A DNA stretch of 36,843 bases from Thermodesulfobacteriota bacterium (lineage in GTDB: Bacteria > Desulfobacterota > DSM-4660 > Desulfatiglandales > Desulfatiglandaceae): NCBI GenBank assembly GCA_028278625.1, contig JANQDY010000205.1, positions 1 to 36,843 of the forward strand. The letters are read 5' to 3'. Each line of letters starts with the position of its first letter. Position 1 is the first letter of the stretch. The notes beneath the pieces were generated by a model. That model made no database searches. It saw only the letters and a program-made list of their open reading frames with translations, and had not been told where the DNA came from. Of the stretch, positions 15,665 through 24,048 are shown in pieces. Position numbers and translations under genes: made by a program.

Positions 15665-15937
15665 ATGCGGAAATCTGAAATGGGGCATTTGCTCAACCGG
15701 CGAAAGATAACAGTAAAAGGGATTTTGCTCCCTTCGGAATGGGATGAAAACGGCGCTGTTCTCGAACTGACGTTTTTCACCCATGACGAAGAAGAATTCC
15801 GGGTTAAAGCGAAAGAAATGATGCCGGAACTACATAAGGTCGTACGTCAGGAAGTGGTTATTGAAGGATACCTAACATGGGAGGACGGCCACAACATCAT
15901 ACAGATAACCGCTTTTAGCCCTTTCGGCTCTCTGTAA
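15665..15937 (+). CDS. Small OB-fold-like protein, paralogue of 14564 gene
   Basis: A 90-residue protein whose core lines up with the acidic protein upstream. ITVKGILLPSEWD corresponds to ITLSGVVMAAEWD, followed by a VLELTFF strand, an FRVK strand, an ELHKV helix, then VVIEGYLTWEDG and IIQITAFSPF. It lacks the acidic tail. The ATG at 15665 and the ATG at 15680 are both possible, and neither has a strong ribosome binding site. It is the first gene after promoter P3. No named family is recognised. The shared fold and separate sigma-54 promoters suggest two related small stress proteins. Confidence 0.65.
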   Translation: MRKSEMGHLLNRRKITVKGILLPSEWDENGAVLELTFFTHDEEEFRVKAKEMMPELHKVVRQEVVIEGYLTWEDGHNIIQITAFSPFGSL

Positions 15938-16120
15938 CCGTGTCGTTCATTCCCGCCCACCACCAAAACGCCTTGCCATTTTGAGCTAGATTGGAGCATC
16001 GATTAATGATAGAAATAAAGACGTGACATCAGTGGTCGATTTGCAGCTCTGAAATAAGCCCTGTACTTCAACTCCTCGGAATTAAACCATAGGATTCACA
16101 TCAAAGTGAAGAGGGATGAA

Positions 16121-17794
16121 ATGGCAGCAGCCCGGGAAAACAAATGGAAAGGGTTGCAAGGGGATGGTGCTGGCATTGCCTCGTTTCCACATCTGTTTTC
16201 GGGCCTTTTCCTTCCGCCGGTTCACTTAAAGAACCGTATTGTCATGGTACCCCTGTTTACTGCCTACGCCAATCCTGACGGAACGGTCAGCAATCTGGTA
16301 TTGGCGCACCATGAAGAGATGGCCGCTTCGGGCGCCGCTATGGTGGTTGTGGCCAACGCCTCCGTGGACGAAAGCGGGCGGCTTTCACAATACGCGCTCA
16401 GAGTGGATGAAGACCGTTTCATGGTGGGGCTTTCGAGGCTTGCGGAAACCATAAAATCCGCGGGGGCCGTGCCCGTACTCCAGATCAACCACGGCGGCCG
16501 TTTTGCAAGAACCAAACAGGGATATGCGCCTTCGGCGCTGCCGGTGAGTGATATGGAAATTGCGGGTTTTCTTATAACCCTTTTCAGAACAACACCGATC
16601 CAGGATCAATGGGCGTTGGCTTCGGATGTGGTACGACAGGGCTCGAACCGGCCAAAGGAGATGGATGTTCAGGATATTCGCGACATCATTTCAGCCTATG
16701 CCCATGCAGCCGCGCGTGCCAGGGACGCCGGATTTGATATGGTGGAGATACACGGTGGAACGGCTTATCTGCCCATGCAGTTTCTCTCACCGCGAACAAA
16801 CCTTCGGAAGGACCGCTACGGGGGAGATCTTCATGGCCGAATGCGGTTTTCCCTGGAACTGGTTGAAGAAATAAAAAAGGCCGTTGGAATGGATTTCCCA
16901 GTGGGATATCGGCTTATGGCCGATGAATGGATGCCCAAAGGGTTTTCCATGGACGAGTCCGTGCAGTTTGCCAAGGAACTGGCCAACAGGAAGATCGCCT
17001 ATCTCTCCCTGACCGCGGGAACCTATGAGACACTGGCCATACCCGAAATGGCAAGGCGCTACAAAGAACCGTGTTATCTCGCAGAAATGGCCGGCCGTTT
17101 CAAAGCGGTCGTTGAGGTTCCCGTTATTGTTTCCGGACGCATCCTGACCCCGCAACTGGCAGAGGGGATCCTTGAAAGAGGGGAGGCGGACCTTATCGGA
17201 TTGGCGCGCCCCCTTTTTGCAGACCCTCTTTGGGTCAAGAAAGCCCGAGAGGGTGAGAACAGGGTTGTTCCGTGCAAAGATTGCGGGACCTGCTACCGGT
17301 CGGCAGTGCTGGACAGGCCTGCCCTATGCCCCCAATGGCAGAGCGGCAAAACATTGAAAAGGAAAAGCATGATGAGAGAGCTGAGGAATCCCTATAACAG
17401 GATACTCATCGCCATGGATGATTCCGAGAATGCGATTTTGGGTGCCATTTACGCGGCGCAAATGCTTCCCCGGCGCAAGGACCTCGCCATCACCCTTCTC
17501 CACATTCAGACGGAAGAATCCGAGGTCCACAGAAACCGTATTCAATCGGTTCTGGAGGGGGCCAAGGGACATTTGGTGGAAGCGGGTGTGTCGGAGGATG
17601 GTATCACGATCCTTATAAAGAAAAAGAGGGAAGGCGTGGCAAGAGATATACTGGAGGAGATCACATCGGGACGTTTTGGTACGGTGGTTGTTGGACGCCG
17701 GGGAGTATCCAAGGCAGAGCAGTTTCTCTTTGGCAGTGTGTCCAGCAAACTTTTGCAGAATGCCCGTGATTGCACGGTGTGGCTCGTGGACTGA
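16121..17794 (+). CDS. Old-yellow-enzyme oxidoreductase fused to UspA domain
   Basis: A 557-residue two-domain protein. Residues 25-385 are an FMN-binding NADH:flavin oxidoreductase (OYE) barrel: LKNRIVMVPL, LQINHGGR, EIHGGTAYLPMQFLSPRTN, RYGGDLHGRMRF and GLARPLFADP. Cysteines at 385, 388, 391 and 403 (CKDCGTC, then LCPQW) resemble the iron-sulfur site of 2,4-dienoyl-CoA-reductase-like members. Residues 423-557 are a universal stress protein domain with the ATP-binding motif G-RR-G-x9-GS. In the OYE substrate site the usual second residue after the first His (Asn/His in HxxN) is Thr. GAGGG lies 5 bases before ATG 16121. The fusion suggests a reductase whose activity or stability is tied to ATP or stress state. 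Confidence 0.87.
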   Translation: MAAARENKWKGLQGDGAGIASFPHLFSGLFLPPVHLKNRIVMVPLFTAYANPDGTVSNLVLAHHEEMAASGAAMVVVANASVDESGRLSQYALRVDEDRFMVGLSRLAETIKSAGAVPVLQINHGGRFARTKQGYAPSALPVSDMEIAGFLITLFRTTPIQDQWALASDVVRQGSNRPKEMDVQDIRDIISAYAHAAARARDAGFDMVEIHGGTAYLPMQFLSPRTNLRKDRYGGDLHGRMRFSLELVEEIKKAVGMDFPVGYRLMADEWMPKGFSMDESVQFAKELANRKIAYLSLTAGTYETLAIPEMARRYKEPCYLAEMAGRFKAVVEVPVIVSGRILTPQLAEGILERGEADLIGLARPLFADPLWVKKAREGENRVVPCKDCGTCYRSAVLDRPALCPQWQSGKTLKRKSMMRELRNPYNRILIAMDDSENAILGAIYAAQMLPRRKDLAITLLHIQTEESEVHRNRIQSVLEGAKGHLVEAGVSEDGITILIKKKREGVARDILEEITSGRFGTVVVGRRGVSKAEQFLFGSVSSKLLQNARDCTVWLVD

Positions 17795-17827
17795 TTTTTG
17801 GGTGGCATTTTAGGGGAGGACATACTC

Positions 17828-18682
17828 ATGGAAAGACATCTGCTTGTAACCGTCAGCGAAAAAAAGGACAATCTCTTTGGCGTCCGTTTTTTGGGAGATT
17901 TTTTTGAAGCGAAAAAAAGGGTAAGAATCACGCTCCTTTATCTGACGCCGAAGCCCCCCGGCAGATTTGAAGCGGACGCTGATGCGGAATTGCGTACCAG
18001 GAAAGCGGAGGCGACCGGTCGCAAGGCGCTTAACAAGGCCAAAGGCGAGCTTGTAAAATCGGGCTTTGATGAAGAACAGATAGATATCCGGCTCCGGGCC
18101 AGAAGACTCAGCAAAGCCAATGAAATCATTCAGGAGGGGGCCGAAGGCAGGTATGACGCCGTCGTCATCGGACGTCGGGGACTTTCCCGACTGGAAGAGA
18201 CGTTCGACGAAAGTGTCACGAGTGCTCTATTTGAGCAAGAATGGGCATTCCCCCTTTGGATCTGCCGAAACCCTGATACCGCGCGAAAAAACGTTCTCGC
18301 CTGCGTGGACGGGTCCGACGCTTCCCGCCGCATGCTGGACCACGTGGGCTTTGTTTTGGGACAAGCCACGCATCAGGAAGTGACCCTTCTGACCATTTCA
18401 AAGAAAGGGACCGTAGGGGATAAGGATGCCGATCAGGTTCTTTATGAAAGCAAAAAGGCCTTGATGGAAGATGGTATCTCCCCGGAACGAATCCGTTACC
18501 AGGTGATTCCGGAAGCCAATGCCGGAAAAGCGATCCTCAAGGAAGCGAGTGATCAACATTTTGCAGCGGTTGCAGTGGGCCGGACCGGGAGAGCCATGGG
18601 GTTTTTGAAGAAGATTTTCGTGGGGTCGGTGAGCCGCACCCTTTTTCAAGAGCTTGAAGGGGCTTCCCTCTGGTTGGCGTGA
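17828..18682 (+). CDS. Tandem-domain universal stress protein
   Basis: A 284-residue protein made of two UspA domains, at about 1-145 and 155-284. The first domain has VVIGRRGLSRLEETFDES, where the Gly that should contact ATP phosphates is Glu, so it may not bind ATP. The second has VAVGRTGRAMGFLKKIFVGS, which keeps the closing GS but with a two-residue longer spacer. GGAGG lies about 8 bases before ATG 17828, which rules against the start 30 bases earlier. It follows the OYE-UspA gene by 33 bases and abuts the activator gene, so all three are probably one transcript. Confidence 0.85.
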   Translation: MERHLLVTVSEKKDNLFGVRFLGDFFEAKKRVRITLLYLTPKPPGRFEADADAELRTRKAEATGRKALNKAKGELVKSGFDEEQIDIRLRARRLSKANEIIQEGAEGRYDAVVIGRRGLSRLEETFDESVTSALFEQEWAFPLWICRNPDTARKNVLACVDGSDASRRMLDHVGFVLGQATHQEVTLLTISKKGTVGDKDADQVLYESKKALMEDGISPERIRYQVIPEANAGKAILKEASDQHFAAVAVGRTGRAMGFLKKIFVGSVSRTLFQELEGASLWLA

Positions 18683-18717
18683 AATGGATTCAGATGTCAG
18701 TCGTCCGGGGAGGGGCC

Positions 18718-20178
18718 ATGGAATCGGTTATTGTTGTGGGCGCTGATCCATCCGTCACAAGGAAGATCCGGAAGACCCTGGGACCAGGATTTCGCGTGAG
18801 GGCCTTCCATGAAGAATACCAAAAACTGCTGAAGTGGCTTCCTTCAAACAAACACCAATATCTGTTTGTTGACCTGGCAATGCTTCAGGATGCCGCATCA
18901 GAGCTAAATAGATCATATCAATCAGTCCTCGAGCCTCTGAAAGTAGAGGGCGATTCGTGCAGGATCATCATCCTGTCCTCCAAAGAAAAGGCGGGAGAAG
19001 CGGTCATGGCGGTGAAAGCCGGGGCCTCCAATTATCTTACTTACCCGTTGGACGAAATGGAAATCCAGTACGTTCTGGATAACATTCAGGACCAGATCAG
19101 CCTCACATCGGAATTGGACTATCTCAGGGATCGCTTTTGGCAAACGGAATCCCTTGAGAATATCCGTACCCGGAACGCCACCATGCGCAAGGTCTTTGAA
19201 ATGGTCCGCTCAGTGGCACCCACCAAGAGCACAATTTTGCTTCTGGGAGAGACGGGAACGGGAAAAGGTCTTCTCGCAAGAACCATTCACACCCACAGCA
19301 ATCGGGTTGACAACCAGTTCATCAGTGTCCATTGCGGGGCCATTCCGGACACATTGCTGGAAAGTGAGCTCTTTGGACATGAAAGGGGGGCCTTTACCGG
19401 CGCCGTTCGAAAAAAACTGGGCAGATTTGAAATGGCCCACGGTGGGACCATTTTCCTGGATGAAGTGGGAACCCTGACGCCGGCAGCACAGATAAAGCTG
19501 CTTCAGGTGCTTCAGGACGGCACCTTTCAGCGGGTGGGCGGAGAAGAGACCATATGGGTAGATGTGCGGGTGATTTCCGCCACCAATGTGGCATTGGAGG
19601 AGATGTGTCGGAAAGGCGAATTCAGAAAGGATCTCTATTACCGCCTGAATGTGTTTCCCATTGACATTCCCTCCCTGAACAGCCGGGTTGAGGATATCCC
19701 TCAGCTTGCCACGCTCTTTTTAAAAAAGCTCGAAATCAAAGGGCAAAAAGGGATCGTTTCAATTGACCCAAAAGTCATGGAAGGCTTAAGGACGTATCCT
19801 TGGCCAGGGAATATTCGCGAACTTGAAAATCTCATGGAACGGGCTTACATCCTGGGAAAAGCGCCGGTTCTGTTGAAGAATGATTTTCCAGATGAGATCT
19901 CCCAGTTTGGAAGCCTGCCATCGGAACCGCCCGTAGACACTTCACAAACCCTGGCTGAGATGCGGCGAAAGGTGGTGGCGGAGGCTGAAAAAGCTTATTT
20001 GGCGAAATTGCTCACCGATTCCATGGGCCGGTTGAAATCCGCAGCCCTTGTGGCGGGGATCACGACCCGTCAACTGCATAAACTAATGAAGAAGCATGAT
20101 CTTCGCAAAGAGAATTTCAAGGGCTTCCTCTCATCCCAAAAAGGTAATGACCGGCCATCCGCAGGGAAGCAGCCCTGA
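18718..20178 (+). CDS. Sigma-54-dependent transcriptional activator
   Basis: A 486-residue enhancer-binding protein. Residues 1-130 are receiver-like (VIVVGADPS, FVDLAM, IIILSS). The receiver lysine is replaced (TYPLD instead of KP), so phospho-signalling may be lost. The AAA+ domain at about 150-380 has Walker A GETGTGKG at 177-184, the sigma-54-contacting GAFTGA at 224-229, Walker B FLDEVG with D248/E249, and a GNIRELENLMERA sensor. The C-terminal Fis-type helix-turn-helix is near 440-470 (SAALVAGITTRQLHKLMKKH). GGGGAGGGG sits just before ATG 18718. It closes the UspA operon and is the natural regulator of P1-P3. Confidence 0.9.
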   Translation: MESVIVVGADPSVTRKIRKTLGPGFRVRAFHEEYQKLLKWLPSNKHQYLFVDLAMLQDAASELNRSYQSVLEPLKVEGDSCRIIILSSKEKAGEAVMAVKAGASNYLTYPLDEMEIQYVLDNIQDQISLTSELDYLRDRFWQTESLENIRTRNATMRKVFEMVRSVAPTKSTILLLGETGTGKGLLARTIHTHSNRVDNQFISVHCGAIPDTLLESELFGHERGAFTGAVRKKLGRFEMAHGGTIFLDEVGTLTPAAQIKLLQVLQDGTFQRVGGEETIWVDVRVISATNVALEEMCRKGEFRKDLYYRLNVFPIDIPSLNSRVEDIPQLATLFLKKLEIKGQKGIVSIDPKVMEGLRTYPWPGNIRELENLMERAYILGKAPVLLKNDFPDEISQFGSLPSEPPVDTSQTLAEMRRKVVAEAEKAYLAKLLTDSMGRLKSAALVAGITTRQLHKLMKKHDLRKENFKGFLSSQKGNDRPSAGKQP

Positions 20179-20209
20179 ATCTCCCTGTTTTGTGGTCTAA
20201 CGCTCGAAC

Positions 20210-21616
20210 TCATTGCAGAAACAGCTCCTGAACGTCCTTTAAATTCAGGGACATGCATACGACAATCACCCGTTCGTTTGCACGGATGTGGGTGTCTCCC
20301 ACGGCGGTCTGCCATTTACCATCGCGATAGATACCGCCAATGAGGATTTTTCCATGGTATGACGGATCCAGCTTTGAAAGGGGACGGCGTGTGATGGGCG
20401 AGTTGGGCGCTGCCGCCAGTTCGACCACTTCAGCGTCAAAACCGTGGAGGTGGACCACGGAGATCAGCTCTCCCCTGCGGATGAATTTCAAGATCTCGTT
20501 TCCCGCAAGGATTTTCTTGTTGAGGGCGATATCCGATCCGCTGGTAGCTGCCAGCACCATATACTGTTCCTTGGTGCACAAAGCAATGGTTTTGGTTTGA
20601 TATTCCTTTGGATTCCCGTTCCGGGTTTCCATAAGGTGTTTGGCCATGAGGCTGCTCAGGATGTTGGTTTCGTTGTCACCGGTGGCGGTAATGAAGGTGT
20701 CCATATCCATGAGTCCCGCCGATTGCAGTACGTCCAGTTCCGTACCATCTCCGTTGAGCACCTCGGTATGTTTGAGCATGTGGGAGAGTTCCGCTGCTCT
20801 TTTTTCATCTTTTTCAAGGAGTTTGACCAGGAACGTTCTTTCGAGGAGCTCAGCCACGCGGCTTCCCACAAGGCCGCCGCCCAGGATCATGACACGATGG
20901 TGCTGCTGCTCCCGGACGCCCGTGAGCGCCATGAGCTTGGGCAGGTCCTCACGTGCCGCCATGAAGAAGACTTGATCCTGGGGCAGGATTTCGTGTTCGC
21001 CGCCGGGTATGATGGTGGTGATGCCCCGTGCGGTGGCCACCACACGAAAAGGGAAATCGTGATAGGTGGTAGAGATCTCTTTCAGTTTCTTAAAGGCCAG
21101 AGGGGAATCTTCTCGGATGCGGGTCGCCATTACCTGCAGCTGCCCGTCCCCGGCGTCGATGATTTCATTGCCCGCCGTCAGTTTGATGAGTCTGACGATT
21201 TCCTGGGCAGCCAGCTCCTCAGGATGAATGATCAGATTGATTTTCAGATCTTCGGCCGTCAGCACGGAATGCCGGATGCCGAATTCCAATGACCGAACCC
21301 GAGCGATTTTGCGAGGGATATTGAAACGATCGGCGATAAGGGACGAGAGCATGTTGATGGCGTCATTGTTCGTTACCGCAATGAGCAGGTCCATTTCCTG
21401 GGCGTCTGCTTCCTTCCAACAATCGATGCTCATGGCGCTCCCCTGAATGAGCCGAGCGTCCATCTGCGCCTCTGCATGGCGGAGCAGGTCTATGTCCGGT
21501 TCGATGGCGGTCACGGCGTACCCTTCGTGAACCAACCGTTTGGCCAGATACAGACCGACCCCGCCGAGACCCAGAATGAGGATGTTGTCGAGACGATTTT
21601 TTTTCTTTTCAAACAT
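20210..21616 (-). CDS. trkA: TrkA potassium-uptake regulatory subunit
   Basis: A 468-residue cytoplasmic protein with two RCK units, the full TrkA architecture. RCK_N1 begins with ILILGLGGVGLYLAKRL and has the acidic nucleotide residue in IEPD. RCK_N2 near residue 243 has MILGGGLVGSRVAELL. Each is followed by a TrkA_C domain: MATRIREDSPLAFKKLKEI and VELAAAPNSPITRRPLSKL. The ring formed by TrkA gates TrkH in response to NAD(H)/ATP. TrkH is encoded about 9 kb away on the other strand. The gene converges on the sigma-54 activator, with 31 bases between the stops. Confidence 0.93.
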   Translation of the reverse strand: MFEKKKNRLDNILILGLGGVGLYLAKRLVHEGYAVTAIEPDIDLLRHAEAQMDARLIQGSAMSIDCWKEADAQEMDLLIAVTNNDAINMLSSLIADRFNIPRKIARVRSLEFGIRHSVLTAEDLKINLIIHPEELAAQEIVRLIKLTAGNEIIDAGDGQLQVMATRIREDSPLAFKKLKEISTTYHDFPFRVVATARGITTIIPGGEHEILPQDQVFFMAAREDLPKLMALTGVREQQHHRVMILGGGLVGSRVAELLERTFLVKLLEKDEKRAAELSHMLKHTEVLNGDGTELDVLQSAGLMDMDTFITATGDNETNILSSLMAKHLMETRNGNPKEYQTKTIALCTKEQYMVLAATSGSDIALNKKILAGNEILKFIRRGELISVVHLHGFDAEVVELAAAPNSPITRRPLSKLDPSYHGKILIGGIYRDGKWQTAVGDTHIRANERVIVVCMSLNLKDVQELFLQ

Positions 21617-21655
21617 GCAGGATTAGGAGTGGTTGGGCTATCTCAGCCTGTGAAA

Positions 21656-21955
21656 TCAACTGATCTCAAGAATGTTGTTGTTGCTTCCGAAACAATTGGG
21701 GCAGAGGCGCGCGTTTCCGGGGTCATTCCGCCACTGGCCGTCCACCAGAAACCGGTATTCATACCTTCCGGGCTGAACCACAATGATCTTTTCCCACACA
21801 CCCGACTTCCCCTTTTTCATGGGGTGTTTCTTTTCGTTCCACTGGTTGAAATCCCCCATCAGCAAAACGGTTTCCGCCTGGGGCGCCTCAACACTGAGGG
21901 TCACCCGCCGTTTTGCAGGGGATTTCTTTCCCGAGACCTTCTTCTTTGATGTCAA
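21656..21955 (-). CDS. Stand-alone CBM48 / isoamylase early-set domain protein
   Basis: A 99-residue protein. A lysine-rich head of about 18 residues is followed by one glycogen-binding early-set domain: VTLSVEAPQAETVLLMGDFNQWN, then MKKGKSGVWEK and GRYEYRFLVDGQWRNDP. This is the AMPK-beta/GBE-type CBM48. The start is a TTG at 21955, accepted because GGAGG lies 7 bases upstream and no better codon exists. The final part has CPNCFG, an extra CxxC. No catalytic domain is attached, so it probably binds alpha-glucan or acts as an adaptor. It lies 39 bases upstream of trkA in the same direction. Confidence 0.85.
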   Translation of the reverse strand: MTSKKKVSGKKSPAKRRVTLSVEAPQAETVLLMGDFNQWNEKKHPMKKGKSGVWEKIIVVQPGRYEYRFLVDGQWRNDPGNARLCPNCFGSNNNILEIS

Positions 21956-22076
21956 TTCAAATCCTCCTGTTCAGGAACTTGGAAAGTCTTCTCTTTAAAC
22001 ATCCCCTCTGTTCTTGTCAAGATTGAATCCGTAAAATCCGTTTTCTCGGGTTTTCCTTGGAAGCCTTTTCCGATTT

Positions 22077-22844
22077 TCACATTTGCCTGAAAAGATGCAT
22101 GTAGGTCTGACTGACGCTCAGGGTCTCTTCCAGGTTTTTAAGGCGCAGAACCCCCTTTCCCGTAAATGAGCGACTGACGCCGGCAATAAAGGAGAGGTTT
22201 ACAACGGTGCCTCTGTGGATCTGCCAAAACTGTTGCGGGTCCAGTTCTTGGATCAAGTGCTTGATCGGCTTTCGAATCAGATACTCGTTCGATTCCGTGC
22301 GAACCACCGTGTATTTGTCACTGGACTTGAAGTAGCAGATTTCTCCGACGGAAAGGAAATGGAGCGTATCTCCCTGCTGAACCCGAACCCACTGGAGGGG
22401 AGAAGGAGATTGATGTTCATTCAGTTGCATCAATAGCCGCTCCATTTTCTTAAGGTCCGGATCAGTGGCGGCGCTGGGTTCTGCCAGCGCCTTTTTCAAT
22501 CGAATAACGGTTTTTGAGAGCCTTTCCGGACTTACCGGTTTCAGCAGATAATCTACGGCCGCCTGTTCAAAGGCCTCCACCGCATATTGGTCGTAGGCAG
22601 TGACAAAAACCACACGACATCTTTTGGCCATGTTCTGGGCAACCGCCAATCCGGAAAGCCCGGGCATGCGTATATCCAGAAATGCCACCGAGGGGCTGTG
22701 GGTGGAAATAAGCGCCAGCGCTTCCGTTCCGTTGGCCGCCTCACCGACAATCCGCAGCTCGGGCCAGGCTTTTTGGAGCAGCGAGCGGAGCTGGATCCTG
22801 AGTGTCTTTTCATCTTCCGCAATAATGGCTGTGATGTCATTCAT
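22077..22844 (-). CDS. LytTR-family response regulator
   Basis: A 255-residue regulator. The receiver is at 1-120, with acidic pair E10-D11, phospho-acceptor D57 in FLDIRMPG and K102 in LLKPV. A LytTR DNA-binding domain is at about 150-252 (WVRVQQGDTLHFL, ICYFKSSDKYTVV, FWQIHRGTVVNLSFI). LytTR regulators bind direct repeats upstream of target genes, often for cell-wall, adhesion or metabolite-uptake functions. Its ATG overlaps the stop of the sensor kinase gene by 4 bases, so the two form a two-component pair. Confidence 0.93.
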   Translation of the reverse strand: MNDITAIIAEDEKTLRIQLRSLLQKAWPELRIVGEAANGTEALALISTHSPSVAFLDIRMPGLSGLAVAQNMAKRCRVVFVTAYDQYAVEAFEQAAVDYLLKPVSPERLSKTVIRLKKALAEPSAATDPDLKKMERLLMQLNEHQSPSPLQWVRVQQGDTLHFLSVGEICYFKSSDKYTVVRTESNEYLIRKPIKHLIQELDPQQFWQIHRGTVVNLSFIAGVSRSFTGKGVLRLKNLEETLSVSQTYMHLFRQM

Positions 22845-23893
22845 TCTGGAATCTCGATGGTTGCTTTAACCCCAAAAGGGCGGTTCTCCGCCAAAATCAG
22901 ACGTCCTCCACTCCCATAGAGGGTATTGAGACGCTCCCGGACGCTTTGAAGGCCGAATCCCCCATTACCCTTTTCATCAAAACCCCGGCCCGTATCAGCC
23001 ACCGTAATCGTGATAAGATGGTGGTCTTTCCGAACAGTAATGGTGATTATCCCCCCTGCCAGAGAAGGCTCCAGTCCGTGTTTGATGGCGTTCTCCACCA
23101 GGGGTTGGATCAGCATCGGGGGAATCGTTTCATTTTCCACCCCATGGGCCACACTCATTTCATATCTCAACCGCTCTCCCATTCGAATCTGATGGATTTT
23201 CAAATAGGCCCGGACCATTTTCATTTCTTCTCCGATGGTGGTCCTCTCTCCCCTGCTCTTGGAAAGGGATGCTCTCAGGAATCGGATCAGGTCGTTCAGC
23301 ATTTGTGACGCCTTTTTCCGGTCCGCCTCCATCAGTGCCAGAACGGTTGACAGGGTGTTAAAAAGGAAGTGGGGTTCCACCTGGGCCTGAAGCATTCTGA
23401 GGTGGGTTTCAAGGGTCCGCTTTTCCAAATCCAGCCGTCTGATCCGCTCTTCCTGAATTTTTTCCCGGGCCTGGGAGATTCTCTCCTGGGAGAAAAAGAA
23501 ATAGGTGATGATGGAGCCAAACAGAATCCCGATGCCCAGAGTTTGCAATAGCAGGGTCGGTTTTCCCTGAAACATTTCCTGAAGGGGCAGGCCCGCCAGA
23601 AAAAAAGCCACCAGGGAGCCAAAACCGGCCCCCAGGATCATGGAGACCAGAATCAGAAAAAAATGCTTGAGCGCCGTCAGATTCTTGAATAGCAGATGGG
23701 CCCCCAGAATGAAAGTGCAGATGGAAAGACCGATGGACTGGGAAAAGACCAAGTTCACCAGGAATGTTCCACCATAGCCCAGGTGCGTTAGGAAAAGCGC
23801 AATGACCGTGTTGAAAAGTGCGGTAATCAGAAGAGACCTGAAGAAGCGCTTTCCGTCAAGGGCCATGCGGTAAGTTGGCGTATGATGAAACAA
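22841..23893 (-). CDS. LytS-type membrane sensor histidine kinase
   Basis: About 350 residues. Four hydrophobic segments occupy roughly residues 15-150, followed by a coiled coil (SQAREKIQEERIRRLDLEKR). The His_kinase domain (PF06580) has the phospho-acceptor in QVEPHFLFNTL. The ATPase domain shows LVENAIKHGLEP (N box) and ADTGRGFDEKGNGGFGL. The start is uncertain: TTG 23893 has GGAGG 6 bases upstream and is chosen, with TTG 23935 and ATG 23866 as alternatives. The sensing part lacks a large periplasmic domain, so the signal is probably membrane-borne or small. Confidence 0.88.
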   Translation of the reverse strand: MFHHTPTYRMALDGKRFFRSLLITALFNTVIALFLTHLGYGGTFLVNLVFSQSIGLSICTFILGAHLLFKNLTALKHFFLILVSMILGAGFGSLVAFFLAGLPLQEMFQGKPTLLLQTLGIGILFGSIITYFFFSQERISQAREKIQEERIRRLDLEKRTLETHLRMLQAQVEPHFLFNTLSTVLALMEADRKKASQMLNDLIRFLRASLSKSRGERTTIGEEMKMVRAYLKIHQIRMGERLRYEMSVAHGVENETIPPMLIQPLVENAIKHGLEPSLAGGIITITVRKDHHLITITVADTGRGFDEKGNGGFGLQSVRERLNTLYGSGGRLILAENRPFGVKATIEIPE

Positions 23894-24048
23894 GAGACGC
23901 CTCCAGAAACGGGTTTTTTTGAAAAACCCCGTCAAGACACAAATGAACGGATTCTCGAATCCGAGCTTTTTTACGCCACCAAATTTAAACCGGCGTCAGT
24001 ATATACCGGAATCATCCATAACGAAAGGGAAGAAAGATGCGGGGTTTC

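Noticed and set aside
16040..16065. A GG-N10-GC spacing before the OYE-UspA gene (GTGGTCGATTTGCAGCT)
   Set aside because: Apart from the two dinucleotides it has five mismatches to the sigma-54 consensus.
23911..23930. Hairpin GGGTTTTT/AAAAACCC at the start of the LytS-type kinase
   Set aside because: It falls in the possible N-terminal coding region or leader and has no role I can support; A/T-rich arms pair easily by chance.
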